Origin: CAZJBS01 sp964544475
GTDB lineage: Bacteria > CLD3 > SB21
Length of the DNA: 64,000 nt
Direction of reading: 5' to 3'
Assembly: GCA_964544475.1 (NCBI GenBank)
Contig: CAZJBS010000003.1
Location: forward strand, 1-64,000
How positions within the stretch are numbered: position 1 is the stretch's first letter; each line of letters starts with the position of its first letter. The notes beneath the pieces are model-generated. The model worked only from the letters and a program-made list of their open reading frames with translations, was not told the origin of the DNA and made no database searches. Shown here piece after piece: positions 54,658 to 63,600 of this stretch. Position numbers and translations under genes: made by a program.

Positions 54658-55629
54658 ATGATGCCATCCCTCATCGAAGAACTTGCCGCCGCGCTTGCCG
54701 CACCCGTCGATCGGAGACCCCGCCGGCTGCTGGCGCAGTTGATCTCTCATGTTGAAAACGAAGGTTCTCACTCGGCCGACATACTGAGTCTGTGCGGTGC
54801 ACAAGGCGGCCGGGCGTACCGTCTCGGTTTTACCGGCCCGCCTGGTGCCGGGAAAAGTACGCTGGTCAATCTGGTGGCGCGCCGATTGGCCGACGAAGGC
54901 AGCCGAATTGGCGTCATCGCCGTGGATCCCACGAGTCCTTTCACCGGCGGAGCCATCCTGGGCGACCGGCTGCGAATGACGGACGTCAGCCTGCACGATC
55001 ATGTTTTTGTGCGGAGCATGGCCACGCGAGGATCGATGGGGGGACTCGCCCGATCGGCCTATCTGGCCGCCGACATCATGGAAGCCTGGGGTATGGATGT
55101 CATCGTTTTTGAGACCGTTGGCGTCGGCCAGTCGGAAGTGGATATCGTCGAACACGCCGATACCACGGTGGTCATTCTGGTTCCTGAATCCGGAGACGGC
55201 GTTCAGGCGATGAAGGCCGGTTTGATGGAGATTGCCGATCTTTTTGTCATCAACAAGGCCGATCGTGATCTCGCGGGTCTTCTCAAGAAAGAATTGGAAT
55301 CGGCCATGGAATTGCGTGCTCACCAGGCGTCAGGCTGGTTGCCGCCCGTTCTCCAGACGGTGGCCACACAAAATACGGGCGTGGACGATTTGAGACGTTC
55401 CATTCAGGACCATCAGGCCTGGCTGAAAACGTCCGGCGAAGGTTTGATGCGACGACATCATCGGATCCGCCATCAATTGCTCCGGATCATTGAAAATCGA
55501 ATTCATCGAAAATGGCAAAGCGACCAACTGGCGCCCGTGCTGACATCGTTGGTTGACGATGTGGCGGCCCGTCGCCTGGCCGTTCACGAGGCGGCCGAAA
55601 AGCTGTTTGCCCTGATTATCCAACCCTGA
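54658..55629 (+). CDS. meaB: Methylmalonyl-CoA mutase-associated GTPase MeaB
   Basis: The 323-residue G3E GTPase has Walker A GPPGAGKST (residues 60-68), switch I-like DPTSPFTGGAILGDRLRM, the conserved ARGSMGG loop (in ATRGSMGGLA), VFETVGVGQSE and the guanine-specificity motif NKAD. MeaB loads and protects the adenosylcobalamin cofactor of methylmalonyl-CoA mutase, used in propionate and succinyl-CoA interconversion. The mutase genes are not in the window; the ADP-forming acyl-CoA synthetase at 1840 would fit the same propionate-type metabolism. The start ATG at 54658 begins where the family does; no strong ribosome-binding site is visible. It converges on the beta-CASP gene with three bases between stops. 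Confidence 0.93.
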   Translation: MMPSLIEELAAALAAPVDRRPRRLLAQLISHVENEGSHSADILSLCGAQGGRAYRLGFTGPPGAGKSTLVNLVARRLADEGSRIGVIAVDPTSPFTGGAILGDRLRMTDVSLHDHVFVRSMATRGSMGGLARSAYLAADIMEAWGMDVIVFETVGVGQSEVDIVEHADTTVVILVPESGDGVQAMKAGLMEIADLFVINKADRDLAGLLKKELESAMELRAHQASGWLPPVLQTVATQNTGVDDLRRSIQDHQAWLKTSGEGLMRRHHRIRHQLLRIIENRIHRKWQSDQLAPVLTSLVDDVAARRLAVHEAAEKLFALIIQP

Positions 55630-55632
55630 CGC

Positions 55633-57021
55633 TCATGTCTCGAAGACATCCAGGCGGTCGGGCACACGGACGTCACGGAAGCCGTCCGCACGCAACCGCT
55701 CGGCATACGGCAGCGACTGCGATGTCTCACCGTGGACAAGAAAGACCACGGCCTGTCGTCCCGCCTGCCGGGCCCATTCCAACAGGTCATGCCGATCGGC
55801 GTGGCCTGAAAACGAATTGAGCTTCACAACGTCGGCCTTCACGTCGTATTCATCTCCGAAAATCCTGACCCTTTCAACCCGGTCCACCAGGCGGCGTCCA
55901 AGCGTATGTTCGGCCATGAATCCCACAATGAGAATGGTCGTGGCAGGGTTTTCGATGTGGTTGGCCAGATGGTGCAGCACACGGCCCGCTTCGCACATGC
56001 CGGAAGCCGAAATAATCAGGCACGGTTCGCGGAGCGTATTCAGTTTTTTTGAATCCTCGACTTTTGAAACGTAGCGGAGTTCATCGAATCGAAACGGATT
56101 GTCACCGCGGGACATCAGATATTTGGCTTCAACGTCCCAATACGACGGGTGTTTGGTGAATACCTCGGTGACATTGACGGCCAGTGGACTATCCACGAAA
56201 ACAGGAAGGGGAGGTACCTGCCTGTTTTCGTAAAGTTTGTTGAGATGGTAGACCAGTTCCTGGGTTCGTTCGACACTGAAGGCGGGGATGATGATTTTTC
56301 CGTTCTTTTCAGCCGCAGCGTGAATCACGTGTACGAGCTTGTCTTGAATATCGCGGGCGGGATCATGGACTTTGTCGCCATAAGTGCTCTCCGAGATGAG
56401 CAGGTCCGCGGCGGTGATTTGATCCGGGTCCTCAATAATGGGCAGATTTCGACGGCCCAGATCCCCGGTGAAAACCAGCCGTGTCATCCTGGAGGACTCG
56501 CGGATCTCCAGCAGCGCCATGGAGGATCCGAACATGTGACCGGCATTGAATAGAGTGGCTTTGATTCCGGGTACGGCCTCAAATGTCTGTCCGTAGTCAA
56601 CCCCCGAAAAATGGTTCATACACGAACGGGCGTCCTCAACGCTATACAGCGGTTTTCGCAAGACCTGGCGTTTTTTGGCCAAACGTTTGTTGACAAACTC
56701 GACGTCACGCTCCTGAATATAGGCGGAATCCAACAGCATCACACGACACAGGTCGACCGTCGGTTTTGTACAGAAGATGCGGCCCCTGAATCCCTGTCGT
56801 ACAAGATTGGGAATGTTGCCACTGTGATCAATGTGGGCGTGAGATAGAATCATGGCGTCGATGGCCGCCGCCTCAAACGGCAATTCCCGATTTCTCAGAA
56901 AAGCTTCGTCGCGATGTCCCTGGTACAAACCGCAGTCCAACAGAAGTCTTTTCCCATTGGCCTCGATCACATGTTGCGATCCGGTGACGCTCCTGGCTGC
57001 TCCGCAAAATTGAATCTTCAT
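55633..57021 (-). CDS. Beta-CASP metallo-beta-lactamase RNase (CPSF/Int11-like)
   Basis: The 462-residue protein begins MKIQFCGAARSVTGS and has the zinc motif HAHIDHSG (residues about 61-68), NAGHMFGS, a GDLG aspartate (LVFTGDLGRR) and SESTYGD. The beta-CASP part holds IIPAFSVERTQEL, ASGMCEAGRV and the terminal FSGHADRHDL and LVHGE motifs. Enzymes of this group are endo- and 5'-exoribonucleases related to eukaryotic CPSF-73; bacterial members of this length are common in FCB lineages and act in RNA processing. The ATG ending at 57021 follows GGAG at ideal spacing; the frame could extend to 57087 but without conservation. It is divergent from the TPR gene at 57277. Confidence 0.93.
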   Translation of the reverse strand: MKIQFCGAARSVTGSQHVIEANGKRLLLDCGLYQGHRDEAFLRNRELPFEAAAIDAMILSHAHIDHSGNIPNLVRQGFRGRIFCTKPTVDLCRVMLLDSAYIQERDVEFVNKRLAKKRQVLRKPLYSVEDARSCMNHFSGVDYGQTFEAVPGIKATLFNAGHMFGSSMALLEIRESSRMTRLVFTGDLGRRNLPIIEDPDQITAADLLISESTYGDKVHDPARDIQDKLVHVIHAAAEKNGKIIIPAFSVERTQELVYHLNKLYENRQVPPLPVFVDSPLAVNVTEVFTKHPSYWDVEAKYLMSRGDNPFRFDELRYVSKVEDSKKLNTLREPCLIISASGMCEAGRVLHHLANHIENPATTILIVGFMAEHTLGRRLVDRVERVRIFGDEYDVKADVVKLNSFSGHADRHDLLEWARQAGRQAVVFLVHGETSQSLPYAERLRADGFRDVRVPDRLDVFET

Positions 57022-57059
57022 GGGTACTCCGTTGGCTGATTTGCTTGCGACATCGTACA

Positions 57060-57087
57060 ATAATACGCAAAAGTGGCATTGCAGCAA
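57060..57087 (-). promoter_or_regulatory. Promoter-like element for the beta-CASP gene
   Basis: On the minus strand: TTGCTG (57087-57082), 16-bp spacer, TATTAT (57065-57060), about 38 bp upstream of the start codon. Confidence 0.5.
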
Positions 57088-57176
57088 AACAAAATTGAGA
57101 ATCCAATTAGACCGTTAATGGTCGTCTATTTTCAAATTTCCCAAAAACTTACTTTGGATTCAGCCCCAAAATTCGC

Positions 57177-57204
57177 TTGACTTCACATCAAAATATTCTA
57201 AATT
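57177..57204 (+). promoter_or_regulatory. Promoter-like element for the tandem TPR genes
   Basis: TTGACT (57177-57182), 16-bp spacer, TAAATT (57199-57204), in an A/T-rich stretch 72 bp upstream of the TTG start at 57277. Confidence 0.45.
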
Positions 57205-57276
57205 GAGTTTAATTAGAATCTTGCGTCCTGCACATACACGCATTCAGCTACTGACAGATCATCAGGGAGTGGACTG

Positions 57277-60200
57277 TTGTTCAATCTTTCTACCAACTCA
57301 ACAAAGTCGAGGAAGCCGATGAGACTTTGCGCAGTGCCATTCGGCATGCTGGCGGTCATTGTCCTGGTCGCCGTTAACGCGGGCGGACTTCGGGCACAGA
57401 AATCCGAAAAACAGGTTCAGGATGAATATCGGAAGAACATCACCAACTACATTCAGGACCTCGACGATAATTTCGCCATCCGCTATGTGTATGAGGAGCA
57501 GTACCTTCTCGATCTGATCACGTTTGTCTACAACGAAGTTGTTTTTCGCAAACAGAACAACATTCCGCGTTCAGGTGGAACCGGAACCAAGGGTCTGATG
57601 GCCCGCGATCAGCGGGAGGCTCTCAGAAATCGTCTGGCTGAAAACGTAAAACTCTTACGGGATATGAAAAAGGCCAACCGACTTATGGCGGGCTATAACT
57701 CCCGGGCCGCGATCAATGAATTGCATCAAAAATATCAGAAACTGTATGCCGAAGATTTGGAATTGTCAAAGCTCGAGGCCCTTGGGATGCGCAAGTCCCT
57801 GCTGGAAGTGGGTCAGGCCGGTGACGCCCGGCGCATGTTTGAAAGCCAGCTGGCCACCGCGTTGCGCCGTTACAAGGAAGAGTCGTTTCCGACGGCGGCT
57901 CTTGAATTGAAGGACTTGTATGAGACCTACAAAACCCATGTGAACGAGTGGGATGACATACTGTATTTCCTCGCCGACTCGTATTTCAGAACGAGTGATT
58001 TCGAAATGGCCGAGAAGTACTTCGCGAAAGTGACGGCGGATTTTCCGGCGTCGCCATACGCCGGCAAGGCATCCTTCCGCCTGATTTCCATGGCCTACAT
58101 TGAAGGCAACCGCACCAAGATGGTGAAATACTTCGGCGATTACGAGAGCAGAGGCGCCAAGCCGTCCGATGACCGGTGGTTCAACAAAGCCGTGTTCATG
58201 GCCGCCACGACCTTCTTCCGCAACTCCGATTATACCTCGGCGATCAGCGCGCTGGAAAAAATTCCTTCGACTTCCCTGTACTATTATCCGGCCAGATATC
58301 TGATGGCCAATTGTTATGCAGGCCAGGAATCCTATTCGGCCGCCTTGGAGGCCTTCGGATTGGTCGTCAAGTGGCCCCACAAGGTCAAACGGTTTGATCG
58401 CGACATTCAGCGCAAACTCCGTCACATGTCCATGCTCAAGTCCGGCATGATACAGTACGAGCAAAACGTCAATGGTTTGAAATTCAGGAATGTGTATCCC
58501 GAATGTCGCCGCATTCCGAAGGATTCGGAATATCAGGATGCGGGATTGCTTGTGTCCGCCTGGGCCGCCTTCAAGGACAACAACGTCGATACCGCGCGCA
58601 TTTTGGTGGATTCACTAATACGCAATTTCCCGGCCTCCGATCACATTTTCGAAGCCAAGACGTTGATCGGAAATATTGAAGTTCTTGATCCCCGTCTTTC
58701 GGACAAAGACAGGGAATTGCTGGCCATTGACGCCTACGAGTACGTGGCCCGCGCCATGGAAGCGAAGTATCTGGCGGATCGATTTATCGTGGAAAGGGAT
58801 TCCGTCGTCCGCATTATGGACCAGTTGGCCCAGGCCAGGACGATTGCCGGCCTGCGCGGCGATTCCATCGCATACCTGAAGTACGATGGGATCCATCAGA
58901 TCCTGGAGATTTCTCTTGTGAATAACGGGTTCACCAAGGCGGTCAAAGAGGACTCCCGCTCGGTGAAGTTTTATCAGACCGTATCGAACCTGATCAGTGA
59001 AGTGAGGGTGACCGAAGGCAAATTGAAGTCCGCCCAGGAATCTGGCAACACGAAGGAGGCGGAAGCTCTTCAGAAGAAGCTGGATGAAACGCTGACGAAG
59101 TTGCAGGAAATGGGCGGAGAACGGTATATCTCCATCGTCCTGCCGGGTATGGCGTCCGGCGAATCCAACGATGTCGAGTCGGTCCTGGCTATGCGCAATG
59201 ATGCGATCGACAAAGTTCGTCAAAAAGTGAAAACCGAAAAAAACCAGATCGAAGCCCGGCTCGCGGAAGCCGATCGTCTTATCGAAAAAGCAAGGCAAAA
59301 AAACAGCCAGCGGGACGTGGAGCGCCTGGAAGCGCAAAAGGCCAAGCTCAACGAAGCATACACCCAGGTGGTTGATTATGAGCGTTGGGCCAATAATCTG
59401 GAGACGGTCGATCCAAAGTCCGTGAGTGGTCAGCAGACATCGAATACGTCCGTTTTGGGCGAAGAATTCACCGGCGTGACTCTGGACAATTATTCCAACA
59501 TTGAAATCCAGAATTATTTCACTCTGCACAAAATGTCCCGCGTGATCAGCGAGATTGAGGCTCGCAACCGTTCCCTGAACCTGTTGCGCGACAAGATGGC
59601 CCGCGAGAAAGATCTGGTCAGGAAGCAAATCGGTAAGGTGGATGCCATGATGGCGGAAGCCCGGAACAAAGGCGCACAGAATGCATTGTTGAAACTGCAA
59701 TTTGAACGTAACAAGCTTGTCGATCTGCATGGGCGCATCAGCGAATATGAAATCAGCTTGCTGTCCCAGGACCAGGTGGAGAGTTATGCCGACCTCGACG
59801 TCTGGGGTGACTTCGCCATTTATGGACGCAACAACATCACGTACGTCATCAATACGACCAAGATCGAGACGATCAATGATTTGTCCAGGGCCATCAGCCA
59901 GATTGATCGCATTCTCCTGAACCGCAAGAAGAACTACGAGCACCGGATTGCCATGATTGAGGAAGATATCAAACGCAAGGAACAGGAGATCCGGGACAAA
60001 GAGTTGCAGGAGATACGTGCCAGCCAGAAACAATACTATGAGCGGGAATTCTTCCAGTCCAAGACAAGTGAAAAACCGGAGGAAGATCCTTACGACTACG
60101 TCAATCTGGTGCCGGAAATTGTCGACATCAAGGCCATCGAGGATTCGCTGAAGAAACTGGAAGTTCCGATTATTGAGAAACCTTCCGAGGAGGAAGTGTA

Positions 60201-60672
60201 CGAGGACTCGGGTCTGCCGGCGGATTCGGTGGGCGTATCCGGTTCCGGTGAGTCGTCCGGGGGCACAGAAACAGGTTCGGGCATCGGGGCCGGGGCAGGA
60301 ACGACGATCAACACGGATGTGGACACAGGCGCCGCGAAGAAGGACGACGGCGCGGCCGCAGAAAAGGATGTGGTGCCCACAGACACGAAATCCGAAATTC
60401 CGCTGGACTCCGGAACGGAAATCAAATCCGAGTCTACCGCGGATTCTGTCTCCACGGATACGTCGACGCCGGCGGATACCAGCGGACAGTCGGATGAAGG
60501 CGGTCAGAAGGAGGAAGGCGGTCAGAAGGAGGAAGGCGGAGGGGGCGAGTTTGGGAGCACGACACGCCTGCCGCGCCCCCGAATGAATTTGGGGATCGCC
60601 ACGATGATAGCGAATGCGAGAGACGGCCTGGCACGGATGAACCGCCGCGTCACCACCATGAAGAACTGTTGA
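57277..60672 (+). CDS. Large exported TPR/coiled-coil protein with acidic low-complexity tail
   Basis: A 1131-codon gene. The signal peptide (hydrophobic VPFGMLAVIVLVAVNAGG) is followed by TPR-like helical pairs (about residues 150-420). Long heptad-type coiled coils come next (about 560-920, e.g. KKLDETLTKLQEMGGE), then a Gly/Ser/Thr/Glu/Asp-rich tail with a QKEEGG duplication. The TTG at 57277 has AGGGAG seven bases upstream; an ATG at 57319 with AGGAAG is the alternative. It and the following gene form a pair of scaffold-like periplasmic proteins. The last 40 residues turn abruptly basic and Met-rich after a GGGGG run at 60541, unlike the acidic tail before it; a frameshift there is likely (see findings). 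No enzyme domain seen. Function unknown. Confidence 0.85.
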   Translation: MFNLSTNSTKSRKPMRLCAVPFGMLAVIVLVAVNAGGLRAQKSEKQVQDEYRKNITNYIQDLDDNFAIRYVYEEQYLLDLITFVYNEVVFRKQNNIPRSGGTGTKGLMARDQREALRNRLAENVKLLRDMKKANRLMAGYNSRAAINELHQKYQKLYAEDLELSKLEALGMRKSLLEVGQAGDARRMFESQLATALRRYKEESFPTAALELKDLYETYKTHVNEWDDILYFLADSYFRTSDFEMAEKYFAKVTADFPASPYAGKASFRLISMAYIEGNRTKMVKYFGDYESRGAKPSDDRWFNKAVFMAATTFFRNSDYTSAISALEKIPSTSLYYYPARYLMANCYAGQESYSAALEAFGLVVKWPHKVKRFDRDIQRKLRHMSMLKSGMIQYEQNVNGLKFRNVYPECRRIPKDSEYQDAGLLVSAWAAFKDNNVDTARILVDSLIRNFPASDHIFEAKTLIGNIEVLDPRLSDKDRELLAIDAYEYVARAMEAKYLADRFIVERDSVVRIMDQLAQARTIAGLRGDSIAYLKYDGIHQILEISLVNNGFTKAVKEDSRSVKFYQTVSNLISEVRVTEGKLKSAQESGNTKEAEALQKKLDETLTKLQEMGGERYISIVLPGMASGESNDVESVLAMRNDAIDKVRQKVKTEKNQIEARLAEADRLIEKARQKNSQRDVERLEAQKAKLNEAYTQVVDYERWANNLETVDPKSVSGQQTSNTSVLGEEFTGVTLDNYSNIEIQNYFTLHKMSRVISEIEARNRSLNLLRDKMAREKDLVRKQIGKVDAMMAEARNKGAQNALLKLQFERNKLVDLHGRISEYEISLLSQDQVESYADLDVWGDFAIYGRNNITYVINTTKIETINDLSRAISQIDRILLNRKKNYEHRIAMIEEDIKRKEQEIRDKELQEIRASQKQYYEREFFQSKTSEKPEEDPYDYVNLVPEIVDIKAIEDSLKKLEVPIIEKPSEEEVYEDSGLPADSVGVSGSGESSGGTETGSGIGAGAGTTINTDVDTGAAKKDDGAAAEKDVVPTDTKSEIPLDSGTEIKSESTADSVSTDTSTPADTSGQSDEGGQKEEGGQKEEGGGGEFGSTTRLPRPRMNLGIATMIANARDGLARMNRRVTTMKNC

Positions 60673-60691
60673 AATCAACTTAGGGATGCGT

Positions 60692-63600
60692 ATGATCAGC
60701 ATGTCGAATCGGGTAAGCGGAATTCTGGTCCTGCTGCTACTGGCGGTCCTGACGCCTTTGCACGCGCAAACGCCGGGCAACGGCGCTGGAGATACAACGG
60801 GTCTGGAAAATGTGTCCAGCGAGGATCTCCTTAAGTTGAAGGAGGATCTCGAGAAGCAAAAATCCAAGCTGGAAACCGAGCGTGTGGATCTGCTCGATAA
60901 AGGCCTCAAACAAAGCAAAGAATTTCTGGAAAAATCCGGCGGTGGTACCGCCACGACGTCCTTGGTCCTTCTTCAGAGAGCCGAGTACCTGTTCCTGATC
61001 TTGGAGGACAATTTTCAGGCCCAGGCCGAATCGCTGGCCGTTATCAACGATCAGCGCCTCAGGCAATGGGACTTGCAGCGCGATGAGTACAAGGCCAGGC
61101 TGGTGGCCGAAGGCAAGGATGAGAAAGCCGTTGAGGAAGCCCTGGGACAGATCCCTCCGCCCAATCTCATACCCGATCCCGAGCGCGATTATTCGGAAAT
61201 CCTGAGGACCTATCAACAGTTGGTGGAAAGATTTCCCGAAAGTCCGTATGTCGTTGACGCGATGTATAATATCGCTTATATCAAGGAAAGCCAGGGCAAA
61301 CAGCTGAAGTTGAGGGAACTCAATTCACCCGCCGACGGCAGGTGGGCCGAAGAGGGTGAGCGACGTCTTCGGGAAGCGCTCAAAGTGTACCAGGATCTGG
61401 CCGTGCGTTTTTCGGACAGCAAGTACGCCGCCGAGGCATACAATCGGATCGGTGAATATTACTTCTCGCGGGGCGGCGATGCGGATCTCCAGAAGGCGAT
61501 CAAGAATTACAGCAAAGTGCTCGATTATCCGCAATCCCCACGGTTCCCGGAGGCCGTTTATAAACTGGCCTGGACGCACTATCGCCTGGGCAACTACCCG
61601 CAGGCCATAAGTTATTTCACGTACCTGGTCGATGACGTGGATTCCGCGCGTCACTACAACGTGAGCTATCAGGAATTGGATACCGAAGCCATCATCTATA
61701 TCGGCATCAGTTTCAACCGGTGGGCGGAACAAATCGACCTGGCCCAGGGAACGAGCGATGGCGGACACAAACTGATCCGGTCCTATATCGATGAGGCCAA
61801 GCTCAACACAAAGCGGTATGCGCCGGATATCATGTGGGCTTTGGCGGAATCCTATGACGTGGAACAAAAGGATACGCTGGCCTTACGATCGTATCGGGAA
61901 CTCCTGGACACGTATCCCTTGTACGCCAAGGGTCCGGACGCCCAATACAAAGTTATCTCGACGTTCCAGCGTTTGTCCAATGCCGCTCAAAATGCGACAC
62001 TGTCCAAATCGCTCACGGACAGCGTTTTGAGCAACCGTTTTAAGCTGTACGAAATGTTCAAGCCGGGCAGCGAGTGGTCCGTCGCCGTGGAGGACAAGGA
62101 AACCGTCCGTCGCGGCAACCAGATGGCCCGGGATGTGCTCGTCGAAAATATCTTCTACTATTATGAGGAAGCCGCCGCTTCGCCGGGCAAGGAGAATTGG
62201 CGGATTGCCCTGGACTTCAGCAAACAGTTCATTTCGTATTTTCCGACGGACACGTTTGCTTACAAGATCCACTACAATGTCGCATTCATCCAGCATTACA
62301 TGTTCGGGCAGTTGGACTCGGCCTTTGAAGAATACATCAACGTGGCCAACAAGTACACGTACGACACGTATCGTTACAAGTCATCCATCGACGCTTACCT
62401 GATTGCCGACTCATTGAATCGTCGCAACCCGTACAAGAAGCCGGCCAACGCTCCGGGCGACAGCATTCTGCCGCTTACGCCGGGTGAAGAGAAGTTGATT
62501 GAAGCCATCAACAATTACTCACGCCTCTTCTCCGACACCGTCACGCAGTTCCCGATGGATTCGCTGACCAATCCCGAACCGGTCCTGGGCATCCCCGGAC
62601 GCAAAACGGCGGACTTTCTCGCCTACGCGGGCGAAATCTATTTCAATCACAACGATTTCAACCGTTCGTCCCAGTATTTCAACACGGTACTGACGCGCTA
62701 TCCCAACAGCGACAAGGTCATCATCTCTGAAAAATACCTGATGAAATCCTATTTGGATCGCAAGGATTATCGCAGTTCTGAAATCGTGGCGCGACGTATC
62801 CTGAACAATCCGGCATCGTCCGGCGAGCAGAAGGACGAAGCCGTCCGGACGATATTCTATACGACGTTCAAGCACGCCGAGGTCTTCCAACAAAAGAAAG
62901 AATCGGCAAGAGCAGGCCGTGAATTTGAAAGAGCGTATGTGGAGGGGACGCAGCTGGGATACAAGAAGCGTGAAGAACTCGGAGTGGCGCTTTTCAATTC
63001 GGGCATTGAATACACCAATTCCAGGGAGTTGAAACGGGCCATACGGGCGTACGAAATCTATGCTGACACTTTCCCCGATACGAAAGATGCGCCGAACGCC
63101 CTTTTTAATACGCAGTCGCTGTATGCAGAAATGAAGGACATGAAGGCGGCCGCAAGGACGTCGGAACGGTTGGCCGACAAGTACCCGTCCTATTCGGAGA
63201 ACGACGGCGCGATCAACGCCGAAATCGTGCTGTACAACGCGGAATACTACCTGGAACAGGCCGCCAAACAGGCGACCTCCCGCGGCGACACCATGGACGC
63301 CAAAGCGCAGAACCGTGAAGCAATCCGCGTGAGCGAAAAATTCGTGCAAAGGTACCCGAAGTCGAAGTATGCGACTGAAATGGACTTCGGTGTGGCCAAA
63401 CTGCTTTTTGCCGTCAATGAAGAGGAAAAGGCCTTCCAGAAATACCGTGAGTTTGCCAACCGCTATCCGACCGACAAACGTAATGTGCAGGCTCTGTATG
63501 AAGTGGGCATCAATCACCTGAAACGCGGCCGTCGCGGCGAGGCCATTCTCGCTTTCCAGGATACCAAGAAGAAGAGTGACGAACTGAAGAAGCTGCGGCT

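Noticed and set aside
58615..60954. 779-codon open frame on the minus strand across the TPR genes
   Set aside because: It lies antisense to a well-supported exported TPR protein, lacks recognisable motifs and spans two genes and their junction. Long antisense frames arise here from codon bias that avoids antisense stops.
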